64,000 nt of DNA from Salipiger thiooxidans (GTDB taxonomy: Bacteria > Pseudomonadota > Alphaproteobacteria > Rhodobacterales > Rhodobacteraceae), in assembly GCF_900102075.1 (NCBI RefSeq), contig NZ_FNAV01000004.1, forward strand, positions 124,001-188,000. Direction: 5' to 3'. The notes below the pieces were generated by a model that did not search any database, was not told where the DNA came from, and was given only the letters and a program-made list of their open reading frames with translations. Position numbers and translations under genes: made by a program. Shown one piece after another: positions 59,612-64,000 of this stretch (position 1 is the first letter of the stretch; every line of letters starts with the position of its first letter).

Positions 59612-61294
59612 ATGACGCTCGATCCCATCACCCTCACCGTCATCCAGTCCGGTCTGCAGCAGGTCTGCGACGAGATGGACCTGTCCTTCTCGCGGGCGGC
59701 CTTCTCGCCGGTGATCGCCGAGGCCAACGACCGCTCCGACGGCATCTACTCGGCCGAGGACGGCAGCCTGATCGCGCAGGGCTCGCAGGGCCTGCCGGTC
59801 TTCGTGGGCGTCATGCAGTATTCCACCGCCACGCTGATCAGGATGATCAAAGAGGGCAAGGTCGTCGCGCCGAAGCCGGGGGACATCTACATCGTCAACG
59901 ACCCCTATCTCGGCGGCACCCACCTGATGGACGTGCGCTTCGCCATGCCGGTCTGGCGCAACGGCGAGATCTTCTGCTGGCTTTCCAACACCGGCCACTG
60001 GCCCGACACCGGCGGCGCGGTGCCAGGCGGATTCTCGGCCTCGGCCACCTCGGTCGAGCAGGAAGGGCTGCGCCTGCCGCCCGTCCGGCTCTTCAAGGAC
60101 GGCGAGCTCGATCCCGAGATCTACGCCATCATCTGTTCCAACATCCGCGTCGCCGACCAGCGCATCGGCGACGTCAAGGCGCAGGCCGCGGCGCTCTACG
60201 TGGGCGAGGCGCGGCTGACCCGGATGCTCGACCGCTACGGCGACGACACGGTGCGCGAGGCCATCGGCGAGCTGCGCAGCCGCGCGGCCGAGCAGATGCG
60301 GGCGCAGATCGCCCAGATCCCGCCGGGCGTCTACCGCTCCACCGCCTATATCGACAGCGACGGCGTGGTGAACGAACCGCTCGAGATCAGGCTCGCGATC
60401 ACCGCCGACGGCGAGCGGCTGAGCTTCGATTTCGCAGGCTCCAGCCCGCCCTGCCAGGGCCCGATGAACTCGGTCATCGCCACCACCCTGAGCTCGGTCT
60501 ACCTCGCCATGCGGCACATCTTCCCCGACGTGCCGATCAGTGCCGGCGCCTTCGAGCCCCTGACCGTGCTGCGCCCCGAGGGCACCTTCCTCGATGCCCG
60601 CTACCCCCGCCCGGTCTCGGGCTGTGCCGCCGAGGTCAGCCAGCGCATCGCCGAGGCGGTGTTCGCGGCGCTGGTCGAAGCACTGCCGGGCAAGGTCAGC
60701 GCGGCCCCCGCGGGCTCGTCCGGCAACTTCGCGCTTGGCGGCGAGGTGCCGGAGACCGGCCAGAGCTACGTGATGTACCAGATCTCGGGTGGCGGCTACG
60801 GCGGCTACGCGGGCGGCGACGGCATCTCGAACGGCTGCTCGACCATCGGCATCTCGAAGGCGCCGCCGGTCGAGATCATGGAGCAGCAGTTCCCGGTGCT
60901 CTACCACCGCTACGCCCTGCGCGAGGGGTCGGGCGGGGCGGGCGCGCAGCGCGGCGGCTTCGGGCTCGACTACGAGGTCGAGATCCTCAGGGGACACGCG
61001 CGGGCGAGCTTCGTGATGGACCACGGCCGCTTCGGGCCGCAGGGCGTGCTCGGCGGAGGAGACGGCGCGGTGAACGAGGTGCGGGTGACGCGGGGCGGCG
61101 AGAGCTTCACGCCCGAGCACCTCTCCAAGGCGCAGGACATCTCGCTGGCGGCGGGCGACCGGGTACGGGTGAAGACACCCGGCGGCGGCGGCTATGGCGA
61201 TCCTGCGACGCGCGACCGTGCGCTGGTGGCCGAGGACGTCCGGCTCGGGCGCTACACGGCCGAGGAAGCCGAGGCGCTGTTCGGCGGCGCCTGA
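59612..61294 (+). CDS. hyuB: Hydantoinase/5-oxoprolinase B subunit (HyuB)
   Basis: This 560-residue protein is the B subunit of the hydantoinase/oxoprolinase family, completing the ring-opening enzyme with HyuA. Typical stretches are RAAFSPVIAEANDRSDGIY, GDIYIVNDPYLGGTHL, SFDFAGSSPPCQGPMN and the final VKTPGGGGYGDP. The ATG at 59612 follows GGGAGGTC; an upstream in-frame ATG would read through the intergenic repeat and is unlikely. It is the last gene of the plus-strand operon. Confidence 0.9.
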   Translation: MTLDPITLTVIQSGLQQVCDEMDLSFSRAAFSPVIAEANDRSDGIYSAEDGSLIAQGSQGLPVFVGVMQYSTATLIRMIKEGKVVAPKPGDIYIVNDPYLGGTHLMDVRFAMPVWRNGEIFCWLSNTGHWPDTGGAVPGGFSASATSVEQEGLRLPPVRLFKDGELDPEIYAIICSNIRVADQRIGDVKAQAAALYVGEARLTRMLDRYGDDTVREAIGELRSRAAEQMRAQIAQIPPGVYRSTAYIDSDGVVNEPLEIRLAITADGERLSFDFAGSSPPCQGPMNSVIATTLSSVYLAMRHIFPDVPISAGAFEPLTVLRPEGTFLDARYPRPVSGCAAEVSQRIAEAVFAALVEALPGKVSAAPAGSSGNFALGGEVPETGQSYVMYQISGGGYGGYAGGDGISNGCSTIGISKAPPVEIMEQQFPVLYHRYALREGSGGAGAQRGGFGLDYEVEILRGHARASFVMDHGRFGPQGVLGGGDGAVNEVRVTRGGESFTPEHLSKAQDISLAAGDRVRVKTPGGGGYGDPATRDRALVAEDVRLGRYTAEEAEALFGGA

Positions 61295-61435
61295 CCTCGA
61301 GGGGGCAGGGGCTCGCGGCGTGCGCCCGGAACCGATCTCCCCGGTCGTCCCTCCCTGTCCGGTCGCCGGCATCTCCTGACCCGCGGCGATCGTGCGCTCT
61401 CCACGGAGGACACGCGGTCCGGTGTCTTTCCGAAA

Positions 61436-61505
61436 TGCCCCATGGCCCGAGACCCAGTGCCCGAGACCCGGTGCCCGAGCCCCATGGCCCGGGCACTGGC
61501 CCCCA
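61436..61505. repeat. Short imperfect tandem repeat between hyuB and fliG
   Basis: Units related to GTGCCCGAGACCC recur three times (61459-61490), flanked by two CCCATGGCCCG copies. It lies between convergent genes. Repeat units are degenerate. Confidence 0.5.
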
Positions 61506-61548
61506 AGGCCCCGAGAACACGGCCCTCGGCCCGTAGGCTCTGCGGCGC

Positions 61549-62604
61549 CTAGTCCTCGTCGTCGGCGTCGGGGTCCTTGAGTTCGACCTCGCCGGCGGCG
61601 ACGAGGTCGCGGATGGCTGAGATCACCTGGTTCATCGCCGCCTCGCCCTTCTTGGCGCTGACCGACATGCCCGCCGCCTCTTCGCGGAGGGAGCCCGACA
61701 TGCGCTTGGACATGTTCTCGAGCATGAACTCCACCGCCGCCATCTCGGCCTCGGAGGAGGCGGAGGCGATGGCGGTGGCGAGCACGTCTGTAGGCACGTC
61801 GCGGGTGATCTTGGGCACGTCCGACTTCTTGAGACGCTCGGGGATGTTGGCGAAGGTGAAGATCGCCTTGCGCACCCTCTCGGCGAACTCCCTGTCGGTC
61901 TCTTCCAGCCCCTCCAGCAGCTCGTCACGCTTGGCGCTGGCCGCGTAGTTGAGGATCGCGCCGACCCGTTCGTCGGGCTTCTTCTCGAAGGCCTTGGGCG
62001 GCTCGGCGTCGAGCTGCGCGGCCAGCGACAGGCCGATGCGGTCCACCGCCTCGGGGCTGACGCCCGCGGTCATCGAGATCGCGTAGGAGATCCGGCGGGC
62101 TCGGTCGCCAGGCAGGCGGGCGATGACCTTGGCGGCCTTGGCGGTGTCGATCTTCGACATCATCACGGCGGCGATCTCGATCGACTCGCCCACTACCAGC
62201 GCCTCGAGCCGTTCCTCGTCGAGCTTGTTGATCCGTTCCCACGGGTCGCCGGTCTGGCGCACGCCTGCCTCCTTGCGCAGGCGCGCGGCGGTGCGGTGGC
62301 TGATCCTGCCGTCGAGCGCCGACAGCGCGCCCGCCATGTCGCCCGGAAAGGACATGCCGACGCTCTCGAGCTCGTCGGCGAATTCCTCGATCACCTGGTT
62401 CAGCGTCTCGCGGTCGACGTAGCGCATGCGCCCGAGCTGCTGGGTGAGCTCGGCCTGAAGGTCGTCGGGCAGCGAGGACAGCGGCACATCCGCATCCTCG
62501 TTCAGCAGGAACTGCACGATGATCGCCGCCTTGGCGCGGCGGGTGAGCCCCGCGGGACCGCCCATCGGGCCCGGAAGTGCTGCGAACGGGGAAAGATTCG
62601 GCAT
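61549..62604 (-). CDS. fliG: Flagellar motor switch protein FliG
   Basis: This 351-residue protein is FliG, which links the flagellar rotor to the stator and helps switch direction. The N-terminal TRRAKAAIIVQFLLNE, the middle AKVIARLPGDRARRISYAISM and the C-terminal charged-helix domain (FTFANIPERLKKSDVPKITRDVPTDVLATAI) fit the three-domain family. The tail ends in acidic residues (DPDADDED). It stands apart from other flagellar genes in this window. Confidence 0.88.
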   Translation of the reverse strand: MPNLSPFAALPGPMGGPAGLTRRAKAAIIVQFLLNEDADVPLSSLPDDLQAELTQQLGRMRYVDRETLNQVIEEFADELESVGMSFPGDMAGALSALDGRISHRTAARLRKEAGVRQTGDPWERINKLDEERLEALVVGESIEIAAVMMSKIDTAKAAKVIARLPGDRARRISYAISMTAGVSPEAVDRIGLSLAAQLDAEPPKAFEKKPDERVGAILNYAASAKRDELLEGLEETDREFAERVRKAIFTFANIPERLKKSDVPKITRDVPTDVLATAIASASSEAEMAAVEFMLENMSKRMSGSLREEAAGMSVSAKKGEAAMNQVISAIRDLVAAGEVELKDPDADDED

Positions 62605-62690
62605 CTTGGATCGCTCCGGTCGGGATGCCCAAGTGCTACCGCGGCTGGGTTAACGAAGCCTCACCGCGGGGCGGTCCGATGCCGGCGGAT

Positions 62691-62732
62691 GCGGGAAAAA
62701 CAAACGGATAAGGCGGCCGCGAACGGCCGCCT
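62691..62732 (-). terminator. Intrinsic terminator of the small secreted protein gene
   Basis: On the minus strand AGGCGGCCG-TTCG-CGGCCGCCT forms a 9-bp stem with a TTCG loop, followed by TTATCCGTTTGTTTTT, a good U-rich tail. Confidence 0.75.
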
Positions 62733-62755
62733 CGTGGTGTCCCGTGAGAGGTACG

Positions 62756-62911
62756 TCAGCCCGAAACAACCTTGCAGGTTCCGGACACGGAGTCGAAGAC
62801 GGTGCCGTCGGCACACGTCATGCGCGCGTCGCTGTGTCCCATACAGTTTGCGCTCGCCGACAGTGGGGCCGCGATGAGTGCGGCGGCGGTCAGAAGAGCC
62901 TTGATCGTCAT
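62756..62911 (-). CDS. Small secreted cysteine-containing protein
   Basis: A 51-residue open frame starts MTIKALLTAAALIAAPLSASA, a clear signal peptide cleaved near residue 21. The mature part (about 30 residues) has three cysteines (C23, C33, C46) and the stretch TCADGTVFDSVSGTC. AGGAGGA lies 6-12 bases before the ATG and a strong terminator follows, so it is a real monocistronic gene. A periplasmic or envelope role is likely; its function is unknown to me. Confidence 0.78.
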   Translation of the reverse strand: MTIKALLTAAALIAAPLSASANCMGHSDARMTCADGTVFDSVSGTCKVVSG

Positions 62912-63036
62912 CTTGCGTCCTCCGTTTGGCGTGCTTCAACGGTAGCACGAGTTTACCCTACGGCAAAAAGATTCGTCCGAGAGGCGCATTTCGGCGGGAT
63001 CCCGCCCGCGTGCCGGTTTGCACCCCGTGGCAGGCC

Positions 63037-64000
63037 CTAGGGCAGGGGCGTGTCGGGCAGCACGAAGCGGGGCGTCAGCGCCTCCACGCAAGCGGTGTCG
63101 AGCTCGGCTCCGGGGTCGAGGATGAACTTCACGTTCATGTCCATGCCGCAGTCGGAGTAGAGGCTGGCGCCGTGGCCCGCGTTGGGGAAGATCACCACGC
63201 GGGAATTCCCGAGCGTCTCGGCAGCGAGCGGCGACCATTTCCACGACGTCTGCGAGTCGTTGGTGCCCCCCGCGACCAGCACCGGCACGTCGGAATGCAC
63301 CGGCTCGTGAAAGCCCTCGCGCGGGGCCGGGTCGAAGAGCGCGCAGGTCTCGTACATGCTGCGGATCTCGGTCTGCATGACCTCGGTCGTCACCAGCGAA
63401 TAGGGGAAGTCAGCGAGCCTTTGCTCGAACCCCTCGGGCGAGTTGTAGGGGAAATCCTCCTGGCAGGCGTAGATATAAAGCCCCATGACGCCTTCAACGG
63501 CGCTCTCGAATCCGGTGATCTCGGTCTCGCCCAGATCGAAGGTGCGGCGCACGTCGTCCTCGCTCATGGCGGCCACCAGCGACAGCAGCGCCTCGCGGTC
63601 GGGGCCGACGAAATGGCTGCCCACCCACTCGGCGAGGGCCTCGCGGCTGCGCGGGCCGGCGAGCATCCGGGCGTAGTCCCTGACCGCGGCGAAGAGCCTC
63701 TCGCGGGTCAGGTCGCGCCCGGCCTCGGTGACACGCTGGTCGAAGGCCTCGGCGACCGAAACCGCGGTCACGCCGGTCACGAGGTCATGCTTCAGCTGTT
63801 GCAGCGCGGCGGCGACGGTCCTGGTCTGCGCCTGCATGGATTGCGCCGTGGCCAGTGCCGCCAGCGCCAGCGCGCGCTCGTCGTCGCTGAGACGCTCGGC
63901 GCCGCCATCGAGCAGGTCCGCGGGCTGCTTCAGCTTGGGCTCGAGAAAGGTGTCGAGATACCAGTCGAGCGTGGTGGCATCGCCCTCGGAGAGCTCGTGG
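63037..64000 (-). CDS. Alpha/beta hydrolase with TAP-like C-terminal domain, partial at window edge
   Basis: The frame is open from 63037 to the window end, giving at least the C-terminal 320 residues; the start lies outside. The C-terminal region has PVLVAGGTNDSQTSWKWSPLAAETL with the catalytic Asp and NAGHGASLYSDCGMD with the catalytic His, as in TAP-like and prolyl-aminopeptidase-type hydrolases. The nucleophile serine should lie upstream of the window. Substrate unknown. Confidence 0.75.
   Translation of the reverse strand, partial: HELSEGDATTLDWYLDTFLEPKLKQPADLLDGGAERLSDDERALALAALATAQSMQAQTRTVAAALQQLKHDLVTGVTAVSVAEAFDQRVTEAGRDLTRERLFAAVRDYARMLAGPRSREALAEWVGSHFVGPDREALLSLVAAMSEDDVRRTFDLGETEITGFESAVEGVMGLYIYACQEDFPYNSPEGFEQRLADFPYSLVTTEVMQTEIRSMYETCALFDPAPREGFHEPVHSDVPVLVAGGTNDSQTSWKWSPLAAETLGNSRVVIFPNAGHGASLYSDCGMDMNVKFILDPGAELDTACVEALTPRFVLPDTPLP

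Noticed and set aside
61436-61505. Possible CRISPR-like array
   Set aside because: The units are short, degenerate and contiguous, without regular spacers; no cas genes are present.

Overview
The window is high-GC, densely packed bacterial DNA. It most likely comes from a marine alphaproteobacterium of the Rhodobacterales (Roseobacter/Salipiger-like). This is inferred from the gene families and their pairing (C-P lyase set with DUF1045 and a PhnM next to PhnF, Tmm trimethylamine monooxygenase, ackA-fabI pair, UPF0280 beside a 6-hydroxynicotinate-reductase-like gene, fused LivHM) and from a recurrent hairpin-plus-core intergenic repeat. There are no rRNA or tRNA genes, no CRISPR array and no insertion sequence. 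Most of the window is catabolic and nutrient-scavenging operons.

1-11.1 kb: an aldehyde dehydrogenase, then a carbon-phosphorus lyase locus. phnF and a divergent phnM paralogue run on the minus strand. phnGHIJKLN runs on the plus strand, mostly with 4-base start/stop overlaps, followed by a DUF1045 2H-phosphoesterase gene (minus) and a second, canonical phnM. No phosphonate transporter is present. 11.5-20 kb: housekeeping and stress genes (fasciclin, msrB, J-domain protein, bolA, DUF4177, ackA, fabI, Crp/Fnr regulator, amt plus an unlisted 54-residue membrane protein).

20.1-33.2 kb: an amine and one-carbon region. A glutamine-synthetase-family gene, a GMC oxidoreductase and a MetX-like acyltransferase are all decayed. 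The cytochrome P450, glutamine amidotransferase, Tmm, choline-kinase-like kinase, dimethylglycine-dehydrogenase-like flavoprotein with a folate domain, iron alcohol dehydrogenase, XRE-cupin regulator and PurU are intact. Together these suggest N-demethylation of a methylated amine with formaldehyde or formyl units passing through folate to formate. 34-43 kb: a DeoR regulator, a kinase/PLP phospho-lyase-type pair, and divergently a polyamine-type ABC importer with a short-chain dehydrogenase and an isochorismatase-family hydrolase, which looks like a transport-and-degradation unit for an amino-alcohol or amine.

43.4-61.3 kb: the most notable locus, two divergent operons around 53.5 kb. The minus operon is 6-hydroxynicotinate-reductase-like, UPF0280, two DUF1185 paralogues, a Rieske oxygenase, LivK, LivHM, LivG, LivF and MarR. 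The plus operon is a molybdenum hydroxylase (FAD subunit, then a fused FeS-molybdopterin subunit) followed by hydantoinase/oxoprolinase A and B. Hydroxylate, reduce and open-the-lactam logic suggests anaerobic-style catabolism of an N-heteroaromatic acid or betaine. Two near-identical GTATAC-type boxes sit at the two divergent promoters, but no GntR-family gene is nearby. 61.5-64 kb: fliG, an unlisted 51-residue secreted Cys protein, and the 3' part of an alpha/beta hydrolase cut by the window edge.

Start sites were chosen from ribosome-binding sites, gene overlaps and family N-termini. All functions are from reading the sequence; no database search was run.
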